From Agarophyton chilense (lineage: Eukaryota > Rhodophyta > Florideophyceae > Gracilariales > Gracilariaceae), in the NCBI GenBank assembly GCA_030374765.1, contig JARGXX010000086.1, positions 1-64,000 of the forward strand: a stretch of DNA of 64,000 bases, read 5' to 3'. A program made the translations under genes and the position numbers. Below the pieces are notes generated by a model that ran no database searches, was not told where the DNA came from, and was given only the letters and a program-made list of their open reading frames with translations. Below are positions 36,005 to 45,699 of this stretch, piece by piece. Positions within the stretch are counted from its first letter, which is position 1; each line of letters opens with the position of its first letter.

Positions 36005-39000
36005 ATGGCGTCGGACGACGCATCACCCACGCCCGCCGTGCCATCGTGGCCGTCGTTGCCAGTCGTAGAAAAACTGTAGCCCCTCACAGCCGCGCCACCC
36101 ACGCCCACCGTCACGTCATCATCCGCAGCGTCCTCATCCTTCTCGCCTCTCGCCTCGCCCTCCTCACCAATGCCGCCGCCTGGCGCTCTTTCCTCACCGG
36201 GAAGTGCTGCTGTGTACAAGACAAAGTTTCAGAGAAACTCGTCTGTGCGGTTTGCAAAACGACTAGCATATAACGCCGTTAACAAGGCGGAGGACAGGGG
36301 CATTGGAATTTTGGGTGTTACTGACGTGGAGTTGGCGTCTGGAGAGGGAGTTGGACGTACCGCTGTTTCCGACGTCGGTGTTGTCGGCAGTGTTCGAAGC
36401 TTCTAAAACTTCAAAGCTTTTGATGCCTAGGGAAGTGACACTGTGAAGGAAGTGGATATCTCGGGTACTATTTTGAAAGATCTCAACCATGCCATTGAAG
36501 TGAAGAAGATGAAGGGTACAACGGTACTCCAAATACTCACTTTCCGATGAAATCGCCATGGATTCTTAGTTTTGCGGAATGATTCTATGTATACAAACAC
36601 TGCTTTGTATATTGCAGTGCCACAGGTTTACAAGGCGCGTGACAAAGTGTTCCCGCCTATCACCGCTGCGCTTGTGGCGTGGATGCAGTCATAACGCCAA
36701 ATTTGGGCTATTCTCCGTTCGGGGAAATCAATGCAAAGATCAACGGTTGGATTTATGACAGCACCATTCGACACATTCGAGTCACCAATCAACAACAACT
36801 TACTGCTTCGTCACCGTCGTCGCCGTTCAAATCGCCTTTTGCCCAGCCGTCAAAGTCAAAGCCGTTCCAACGCGTGCACTTAAGCTTTCGGATGATTTGG
36901 GCACCGTGGTGCAGAAACCAGACCGTGGGCAGGCGTTTGTGCTGATGGAAGTTGCTGGCTTTGTGTCCCGTCTATGTGGCGATGAGATTTAATTGGACGT
37001 CGACCGTGTTGGAGAACGTGTCAGCGCTCTTGCCAATGGCTTAGGCGACCCATTTGAACAGTTTATTGACTTTGAGGTTTGTGTCAGACAAGTGGCGGAG
37101 GTACATGTCAAGTATAACAGCGTTTGGATGGAGTGGGTGTATCTGGAATGTTGATTGCCCGTTCAGTCGTTCGTAAGATTTCTACCTCTAATAATTGGAA
37201 GGCATTTGGTGCTTCGTTTGATAACTATACGCTGCAAGGTGAGGTGCGATTCCCGCTGCGTGCGGAAACCACCGTTGTGAAGGGAGGGCTGTTTGACATT
37301 CCAATTCGACTCATTCTGTGCGGTCGAAATGGCCTGCCAACGACGGCGCGCGTCGATTTATGCGCGGCTCGCCGCCGACGGCGTTGATCGGAGAAATCCA
37401 GATGAGCGCGCTTCGTATCGGCGTTGATTGGAGAAATCCAGATGAGCGCATTTCGTATCGGCGTTGGCGCCGATACGGATGGTATCACACGCTCTGAACT
37501 GCGAGTGCCTCTGCATGCAGTTTGGTCGGATTAATATCGCGCCGTGGTGCTGGGCGCACCCGAGAGAATCACCCTCGTGGACAGTAGCAGCCACTTGTAC
37601 TGACAGATGCTCAGCCGCTTGCCCAACTGTGAGGGTCAACATTTTTGAATTGCGTAATCTGCGTGGAATTGATGATTCAGGCAGCTATGACTCGTTTGTT
37701 CGCGCCACTGTCATGGGAATCTCCAAGAACATGGGCCGACAGAGACAGACGCTCAACTGAATGGTGAACCAATTTCTGTTCTTTTCAGCATGCGCATGGT
37801 TTGAGGACGAGAAGATCGTGGGGGAAGCTATGTACTGGAGCACCAAAGAAGATTGGCGTGTACACGGTAGATGCGAAGCGAATGATCGAACGCCCTGTGC
37901 ACGAGGTGTACAGAAAGTGGTTTGCGCTGCAGAACCCTAGTGGAGTCAAACGTCAGTCTGGATTCACCAAAATGTCCAAAAAAGTGGTGCCGCCCGGAGC
38001 ATCTCCGACTCACCAAGATGACGTTGAAGACACGGAGGAATTTTCGTCAGGCAATCTGTTAAAGAGCAGTGTTCTCAAGACTCCCAAGATCTCGTACAAA
38101 AATTGGGCGGTGCACATAACTGTCGGCTGATCGGACGTGCTTCCCATAATGGTGGGTACGGCCTATCGGGACACAATTCGTGGACTTGTCTCTTTCAACT
38201 ACTCTGGATGGCACGAATGCAAAGACAAAGGTGTTCATTGCCGAAGCGAAGGATCTCATTGACCCTCATAGTGGAACTGCGTTCCGCGTTTACCCTCAGA
38301 GACGTTTCATATAGAACGCAGAATATGTTATTCCCCTCACAGTCATCAACGATGTATTAGCTCAAGAAGGAATCAGCTTGAAGCTGTCCCACAAGTTGAT
38401 GCCTCGTCTGCGAGACCCGTTCAGGCCGGACAAGCTCGTTGGACAGGTGAGTGCTTCCTTCGAAGAGCTTTTCAAGAACACGACCACTGCCTTGGTTCGT
38501 GGGGATCCAGCAGACAATGAGGACGATGTTGATCGTGTGTGAACGGTGGCACTCATGAAACCACGTTTCTATAACCTTTATGGAAAGCCTCAAGGTGAAG
38601 CCGATCCATATGACAAAGGTGTAGTATCCCGGGGGAGAGTGCTCATTGGCGTGTGTGCGAAGCCAGGCAATATCGCAACGCCCTATGTGAGACCTTGTCC
38701 GCCTCCACCCCGCCCGACGCTCCAGTTCTACAAGTTGGAATTCTGTGTTCTTCGTGCCACCGAGTTGTCACTCAAAGACGTATGTACGGTCCGTTTGTCT
38801 CGAATTGGCCTCTACCACTTTGGCGAAAGCGACTATTCAAAGCATGTGTGTCGAGTGACAAGAACGATCTGCCGTCTTTATTCCGAACATCCAGTTTCTC
38901 GAATATGTGGAACAAATCACGGACCTGTTCATCACGCTATCAGCCAGAAGCCCTCCACAGTACAGGACCTTGAGGAACGTCAGGCTGATAAAGAAGAAAC

Positions 39001-40562
39001 AACGGCAGAGCAGAGGAGTGGAGATGAGAACGACTCGGAGTGGCAGCCGAAGGCATTCGAGAGACTCCCTGCAAAAAATTTTTATATGTGAAGAGCGGGA
39101 TCCGAGATGGTTGTTCATGGACCATTCCGGCAGTAATGTTTTGAACCTGAATGATAATAGTGTCCCTGGAAGTGTCCTCATGTTCGCCAGTCTATCTCCT
39201 TACGATCCTACGAAAAATGAGTGGCAGAGTGCTGACACGCCCAGCGTTGACGCTTCGCTTCCAAGCGAACAAGCTTCGCAACCTGCTGATATCGAAGAAA
39301 GCAATGAAGAAGAAATGAGAAACGTCGACCAGAAGGGAGCTAGTGCTACTATATCGAGTCCCAGAGTGGCTCCAAGTGGGGAGGATATGTATCAAATGGT
39401 CACCGTTGCGAAGACCTACACATATTCGATGCCACTAGGGCCTCAAAGTTCGTACACACACCGCGCACTAATTATTCAAGGTCGCATCCTCGCCGCTGCT
39501 GAAGACGACGGTCTTTCCGACCCCAGATTCGTGGTGGCCATGGGAGACAAAAGAATTGCAGGTTCCGTGCTATGCCGTCCAACTGTGTACCCATTGAGTA
39601 AAGAAGCGGTAGAAGTTGCGGATATCAACATGAAAGAGGAGCAGCGGAAGCCCAAGGTAAACGTTTTGATATATGACGACGACCACTGGTAAATCATGGA
39701 ATACCTTGGAAGAATAATTATTTTCTGTGCAGAGTTAGATACAGCCGAGCCTTCTCTTCAGTTTGCAAAGTGGTACCCTCTATTCTCCGTGAATCCTGGA
39801 GGTATTGTATGTGAGATTAACGCCGATTTCAAACTCATCTCGAAAGAAATTGCTATTGAACGTCCCATGCCGGCACCATCATCTCCCATATGCTCTGACT
39901 CCGTGTCGAGAATTTCTTTTGTCGGTCTTCGTGACATTAAGTTCCTACGATACGCAGTTTGTGAGCTATGGGTAGAGTGTTCAATTTCAGCGGTCTCACT
40001 CAGACTAGAGCAGTCGAAGCGTGGCGCTATCTTGCAACAACGCGCGTGAGAAGGCAACTGCAACATTCTGGATGTACTAGTTTTGGATATTCAAATACCA
40101 GAAGATCTCCTTTTCGTTCCAGCGCTGAACAAATATTTTTTCGCTGATTATGATCACTCCAAGGCTATAGATGTCGTGGTGACTGCCTGCGTGCCCATTC
40201 AGAAGTGGCTTTCTGAGCATCACCGTAAGCTACTCACTGGAGAGACGCTTATTGACGACTCCTTCGGAACGGATGCACCAGTACCGGAACGTCTCTACGA
40301 CAGCAGTCGACACTATCAATTCCGACGTATCGCAAAGCGTGCAGGTGAAGAACCTATTGGTACAAAGTCACTTCGTCTGCATGCAGTTAAGTACGGTGAG
40401 CGTCGAGAGCGAAAGAACATGTTGACCATGCACGAAAACAAAAAGGTTGTGGAAGTTTGCTTCTTGAGAAAGGGCAAACAGAAGAGCACTGACAAACAAA
40501 AGAATAGCAAAGACCAAAAGGGTGGTTCCGTCACTGAAATATTTCCGCTGCATTCACCCTGA
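36005..40562 (+). pseudogene. Ferlin-like multi-C2-domain protein, decayed or heavily interrupted
   Basis: Ferlins are membrane-anchored Ca2+/phospholipid-binding proteins of vesicle fusion. Visible in order are an N-terminal Ser/Pro-rich part from MASDDASPTP, then a C2 segment RVNIFELRNLRGIDDSG (about 37640). Next are RPVHEVYRKWFALQNPSG and VVPPGASPTHQ (37890-38015), which match the region after a ferlin C2B domain. A C2 block follows (KVFIAEAKDLIDPHSG...NAEYVIPL, 38225-38350), then NLYGKPQGEADPYDKG and SRGRVLIGV (38567-38655), the ferlin W..LYG...RGR pattern. DPRWLFMDHSG...PGSVLMFA comes at 39095-39190, a further C2 with IYDDDHW (39450-39690), then FVGLRDIKFLR (39920) and IQIPEDLLFVPAL (40090). 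No transmembrane end was found. Single in-frame stops and several frame changes occur; one frame change matches a 40-bp duplication at 37381. Some interruptions could be introns. Confidence 0.65.
37381..37460. repeat. 40-bp direct tandem duplication inside the ferlin-like gene
   Basis: GCGTTGATCGGAGAAATCCA... at 37381-37420 is repeated at 37421-37460 with three substitutions. Forty is not a multiple of three, so the duplication shifts the reading frame of the surrounding gene. Confidence 0.9.
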
Positions 40563-40769
40563 TTCGCGCAGTGTAGTATCAGATTGCTGATGTGCTTGCA
40601 GACCTTATGCCTGATATAGCTCAAGAATAGAAGTGAGTGAGGATGTTTCACTGTCATCGCTTATAAATGTAGTGTAAAGTACTACTTCATTGCGTTATTT
40701 AGAGCAAGTCTACCTGTACTCATTTTGTGGGTTAGTTTCTGACACCAACTGACTTTCAAGGTTTACCAA

Positions 40770-41669
40770 ATGCCTTCCAAACCCAAACGACCTCTATTGA
40801 GGGACACGGCGAAGGAGGCCACGGCCCAATTTGAGAACTCTTTTGACGAGCAATGGAAACCGATTCATCGCATCACGCAAAGAAAGAAGCTGCAGCGAAA
40901 ACAGCCATCCTCAACGAACCTCATCCTGGACAATCGCATCGGGGAGAATGACCCAAATCTTGATGACCAGTGGCGCTCCTTGTTCTGCTTGCAGGGTGAA
41001 CGGACGATGCTAGTCAAGAAACATGCTCGCTTCTCTTTGAATGATGAGCAACGCAGTGATGAGGATGCTGAGTCGTTTCTTTGCTTCGAGCAAATGTATC
41101 AACCTGAGCTGTCCGACGGTGACCGAGCCTCGGACGTTGATGCTTCTCCCGAGAAGGACAAACAACCTTTTTCTTTTGGTAAAAACGATGGAAGTGAACA
41201 AGACTAACAGACACACAGTAAACAGCACACAGAAAGGGAAGTTATGCACGAAGTGATTGAGAAGATCAAAATGTTCAAAACACTCCGCCAGCATCTTAAG
41301 CATCAAGGCGACGAGGAAAAAATGAAAGTGGATGAAAAGCTCCGGCAAATTATTCCACTATTGACCCAATTCAATTCACAACCCTCGTCGAAGAAACCAA
41401 GACTCACCCTTCAGCTTGCGGTCAAGAACAATTCGATATTTGAAGATGACGACCGCCGTATTTCCTTTATGAAGATGTTTATAGACAACTGGCACCGGAG
41501 AAGCGAGCAGCACATTCTGAACGACTTCTCACTGAAAATGAGAGGAGCTCAGTGGCAGAGGGAACATCTGATAAGGATGGATAAGCTTCGGAATGCCTTA
41601 ATGGACAACATTGTTGATGATGAGCAGAAAAGACTGAAAACCGCTGGGGATAATCTCGACGATGATTAG
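40770..41669 (+). pseudogene. Unassigned acidic/basic coiled-coil-like protein with one in-frame stop
   Basis: A single frame of 300 codons begins MPSKPKRPLLRD and ends DNLDDD, interrupted only by one TAA after GKNDGSEQD. It is rich in Lys, Glu, Asp and Gln. The second half (EVIEKIKMFKTLRQHLKHQG, EKLRQIIPLLTQF) looks helical and may form a coiled coil. A TATA-like CTTATAAATG lies about 110 bases upstream and the ATG context is ACCAAATGC. I do not recognise the family, and its relation to the ferlin-like gene upstream is unknown. Confidence 0.45.
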
Positions 41670-43450
41670 TTTTGTTAGGGAAGTGTTCTTACTCGGAGTC
41701 AGGGAATTTTGAAATTGAGAACGTACTTCCAACCCATGAAGACTTGCCAGTTCATAGCCTGGTTACTGTGGAAGGGGATGGTGTCAAATATACCGTTTCC
41801 GTACAAAAAGGCGCCCGTCAGTGCGCCTGATCTTTCCGAGCTTGTTGCAAGGTACCACAGTTCAACAACGCCCCATAATAATGGACAGACTTAGCAAGTG
41901 TTTTGCGGCTTCACATTATCCTAGAAAGATTCCCCGAAAGTTAGACATACTGTCAGAAATAGCATTGCTAAGGATATTTTCCCCATGCAGAGTGAGCAGA
42001 TGGTTCTTTGTGACTGTGGCTGAGATCGATGGGCTTGTCGGTGATATGCAAAAGCTTTGTTTTGAACATTTTGTCAGCGCATGGGGTGCTCTGCAAGTCC
42101 TACAAGCATACAAATTTCTCCATGAGGGCAAGGGAAGCGTATGTGAACAGTGGGGAAAACATGACGTGATGGTTAACGCGCTGTTAGTGGACTTTTCCCT
42201 GCTTCTGATGCGCGTCATCCGGTATCAACCCTTCTCGGATCCTGTTGCCCGAAGTACTGTCCATAGAACGCATTAAAGCTTTTGGAGTCGTCGCCTTACG
42301 AGTGCTCACGGCCAATATACCTGCTTGAGATGCTTTCTAACGCAGATCGCTGGTTTCCTGAACTATGTGTTCTACGGGTGAAGTTCTTCGTGCGTCTGCC
42401 GGAATTGGGAACTTGTCCACAGTGCTCAACTATTCCAATGAATCCATGGATGTAAACCCAAGCTTGTCAGACCATTCCATGACTTTATCCGGCACTGTCA
42501 TTGAAGAAAAATAAATTGTTAAAAACGTAATCAACGCGCTGACCTGTTTTGCAGAAGAAGTTACGTTCTCGGGATGAATGTCTCATGCAGATCTCATTTT
42601 CTCCCAAGTAGCTTTAGAAAATCTACCATAAGACGTTACTACTCTGATGAATACTGCTTGTGACAGAGCTGGAAGAGGAAGGCTTCTGATGCAGCTGCAC
42701 GAAAAGGGGAGCAGCAAGTCGTTTTCAAGCTCCAGAACCCGAGGCTGTCGAGCGGGAATATCGTTATCCGCAAACGATCGAGGAGCACGTTTGAAGAAGC
42801 TTCGGAGGGCGACGCTTCTACATCTGCGATGCGGATTCGTAGAGATTTGAAGAAGGACGAACGTGGGCTGCTCAAGATGTTCGAAGAAAGACGGAGCTAC
42901 ACATGGACGAAGCGGCTGCAAACGATAAGATTGATGGAGAAGAACGCGATGCAGTGGATTGGACTGTAAGAGAATTCTTTGAATCGAAACGGTCTAACCT
43001 GGAGAGCGGCCGAGAGGCGACAAGGAAACCTGACTGGAAAGAAATGGTGACGAACTGTCTTGCACGATTCGCATATGCTCCTGAGAAGAATTTAGAGACT
43101 CCTAAAGGTGAGAAAGGGTTGCACGCACGGGACTTGCGCCATTTGATATTGAGCTTTGCCCGCGTTTGTGTTTCTCAATCCAATTTGATTGCATCTACGC
43201 ATAGCATGATTAAGTTAACAGGAAAGAGATCTAGAAATGAGGTAGAGTTTAAATGTTCCGCTTCTTATGTGCCATCGATTCTACTATGCTCAGACAATGC
43301 AATGTCACGGAGGTGATGGAGCTACTGCCAGTGCAGCGGTTTCGCCTCCATCCTCATCTTCTGTATAGAACAGTGGCAAGGTATTCAGACCGTTCAGTGT
43401 GCTCTAAGACGCAACGTAATGCCTGCTACGGAAACGCGAGGAAGACGGGA
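41670..43450 (+). other. Protein-like + strand fragments, no family assigned
   Basis: Several overlapping frames read as plausible protein: FEIENVLPTHEDLPVHSLVT and VEGDGVKYTVSVQKG near 41710-41810, LPEVLSIERIKAFGVVALRV near 42245, EVLRASAGIGNLSTVLNYS near 42380, and a 137-codon frame at 42903-43316 (MDEAAANDKIDGEERDAVDW). Frame changes and stops separate them. They could be exons or remains of one or more decayed genes. The VEGDGVKYTVSVQKGARQC stretch loosely resembles the entry to SWIM-type zinc fingers, but the rest of that motif is not clear. Confidence 0.3.
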
Positions 43451-43589
43451 TTTCGATAAGGCAGAAGGAAGCGTGGTAAACAAAAGGATCAGAAGGAAAG
43501 GAACAGGTCGACACTGAACATGAAAGAGACACGCTTCTCGTTCTCGTAAAACTCAAAGTACTAAGTGTAGCCTGAAGGGATCGTCTGCC

Positions 43590-44265
43590 TTCGTTCGCCA
43601 CTTGTAGCCATTTTGATAGCCCCATAGACCGCTACGAATGTCTTACCATTCTATTCACCAATTGTAGCACTTTTGTAGCAATTGTTAATTTTGCTGAACA
43701 TTCGTCACCCGCTACCACTGGCGCCCCAAAAAAGCCCTACGAATTTGAAACTTTAGGCGTACTCCATAAAATGTATGCCATTTGTTAAAACTTTCAAAAC
43801 CGCAATACTGGTCATTGTTTAACCTTTGTACGCCACCTGTACTGTTGTGACACTACTGTAGCAGTTTGGTACGCCAATTACTACATATGAGGTCTGCTAG
43901 GGCAGTTTGAGACCAGTACGCTGACCCACCAATCATTGCGTTACATATTCCTGAACAAATCAATGAATTTTGTGTTGACACTGGTCGGAAAACATTGCCA
44001 TTATGTCTTTTTTCCGTATGCTCTATCTCGTCCTCTCATAAAACCACAGCTCCAGGTCTATTGGCCAATAGTACGCATTTCGCAGCTTTCCAACCCTTGA
44101 ATGTTTTATAATTGGTTTAGTCAGGGCACGCATTTGGCACACTCATGGCGTACAAAACATACAAGGAACTCCATTTGTACGCCCTTTGTATCCACCAGTG
44201 GAACTGTAGTGGAATTTCTAATACACATCGGTAGATATTTTTTGTACGCCATTTGTATAAAATTT
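43590..44265. repeat. Cluster of a degenerate 13-bp motif (TACGCCATTTGTA)
   Basis: Related words occur near 43595 (TTCGCCACTTGTA), 43653 (TTCACCAATTGTA), 43770 (TATGCCATTTGTT), 43829 (TACGCCACCTGTA), 43873 (TACGCCAATTACTA), 44183 (TACGCCCTTTGTA) and 44247 (TACGCCATTTGTA), all on the + strand in AT-rich DNA. Spacing is irregular. It may be a decayed satellite or a cluster of binding sites. Confidence 0.55.
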
Positions 44266-44689
44266 TTCGTCTTCAACTTCTTCTAGAGCGTAGCTTTCAT
44301 TGTGATTTCTATTTTGAGAATAATTCCACTCCTTCCACCACAAACAGTCTTTATTTCACAACCATTTTCAGGTTTCCTATCAAAGGCAGTGGAGTGTGGA
44401 AGTCCAATTTCAATCCAGTTTTTCCCGAGTCCATACCAACGTGACATATTTCATCCACGCACAAAGAGTTTGACGAAGCTACGAAAGCTTTTCGATGGTC
44501 ATTTATTGCTTTCACATATTCAGAAACGAGTTACCACCTGGCTTCTTTTGAAGTGTAATGGGTTTCAGATTCACTGAATACGAAAAATTGCCTTTTAAAT
44601 TTGAACCGGTTACGTTACATATTCTTTCCGAGCTGTGGAGAGTCAATAAATTTAGACGAAGTTTCTTTACACCATATTGATCTTCTATT

Positions 44690-45060
44690 TGAATATTCGG
44701 CTCGGCTTCGCCTAACTGTAGTCAACTTGGCTCGACTTGGGTGGCTGTAAAATGGTGACAACCCAGCAGATTCGGAGAAGGAGGCATGAAAGGATACAGG
44801 TTGTACACAAGGCTATCAAAAAGGCATCCTCACACGCTGTGCAGCTGGAGCAAAAAATGTACAGGCGAAACACGTACAAGTGTGAGTGCTTAAGGAGATC
44901 CGTACAAGTGTGAGGGCAAAAGCAAAATCGCCCACTTGGATGGGGATTTGATTCAGATTTAGTACCTTTTATTTGGTTCAAACAGTGCAGGCGATATAGT
45001 TGAGTCTGGGCCGCAGTGAACTTCTGTATCCGAGCCCGGCCGCCACCCTTGGGAACGTTT
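44690..45060 (+). repeat. Dispersed repeat family, copy B
   Basis: Starting from GCTTCGCCTAACTG, this stretch aligns with 51450-51770 through ATGGTGACAACCCAGCAGATTC, a middle part with GATACAGG and ACACGTAC, and the closing GTATCCGAGCCCGGCCG. A related stretch is in the array units (2360-2560 and equivalents). Copies are diverged, by eye about 60-70 percent alike. No coding frame is conserved. Confidence 0.6.
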
Positions 45061-45699
45061 TAATCCAGAGCCTGCGTAGGGATTATCATTTCCGGAGACC
45101 TGACGAAAAATTCACGCCTCTGCGTTTGGTCGACGAAAGCTTTACTCCACCTCCTCGTGGTGTCGACTGGGCAGCGTAATCTGGCTAACGGAGTTAGTCA
45201 GGAAGGGATCCCTGTTGGAGAGGGAAGTGATCAGGCCTCTGTATGCCAGTGATCCCTATTATGTTGGTGTGTTTTTTCAGAATTCTTGGGACTTGTTTCA
45301 TTTCTGAGAAAATTAAATTGTCGGTATTTCAAGGCCCGGCGTTGCGGTATGCTGTTGAAAATTATTTTTTTAAGGCTAAGTTCGAAGAAATGCAGAGCTG
45401 AAATGAGTTCCTGTATGGGTTGTTGTTTATTGTGTTTTACTGGCGTTGATTGTGTCAGAGTCCGGAAACGAAATTATGTAAGATCTTTCATTATTATGGT
45501 GACCAGGGGTTTTCCCACGTGCGCAAGTTTATCGTCAGTGCAATCCGGGAAGTCGCGTGAAGGTCGTATCTGGCTGAGGGTTCTGCATGTTTTTTAATCG
45601 AGTCTTATAAGGTTTTTTTTGAAGTTGCATATCGAAATGAACGGTTTTTGCGATATTGGTGTTTAGATGTTGAAGGGTTTTCTGAAAAACAATTGTTCA
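45061..45699. other. Intergenic, nothing recognised
   Basis: A 103-codon + strand frame at 45286-45597 has no family pattern, and its Cys-rich composition (SSCMGCCLLCF) looks accidental. Confidence 0.4.

Noticed and set aside
41700-41830. A SWIM zinc finger
   Set aside because: VEGDGVKYTVSVQKGARQC resembles the entry of such fingers, but the C-x-C and C-x-H pairs cannot be traced.
30534-42030. A non-standard genetic code (UAA/UAG as Gln) as the main explanation of in-frame stops
   Set aside because: TGA also interrupts the same genes, frame changes occur too, and in the Helitron copies a TAG is seen to replace TGG. Nonsense decay explains more. The idea is kept only as an alternative in the findings.
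45286-45597. A Cys-rich 103-codon ORF
   Set aside because: No start context, family pattern or conserved spacing. It lies in AT-rich intergenic DNA and is probably random.
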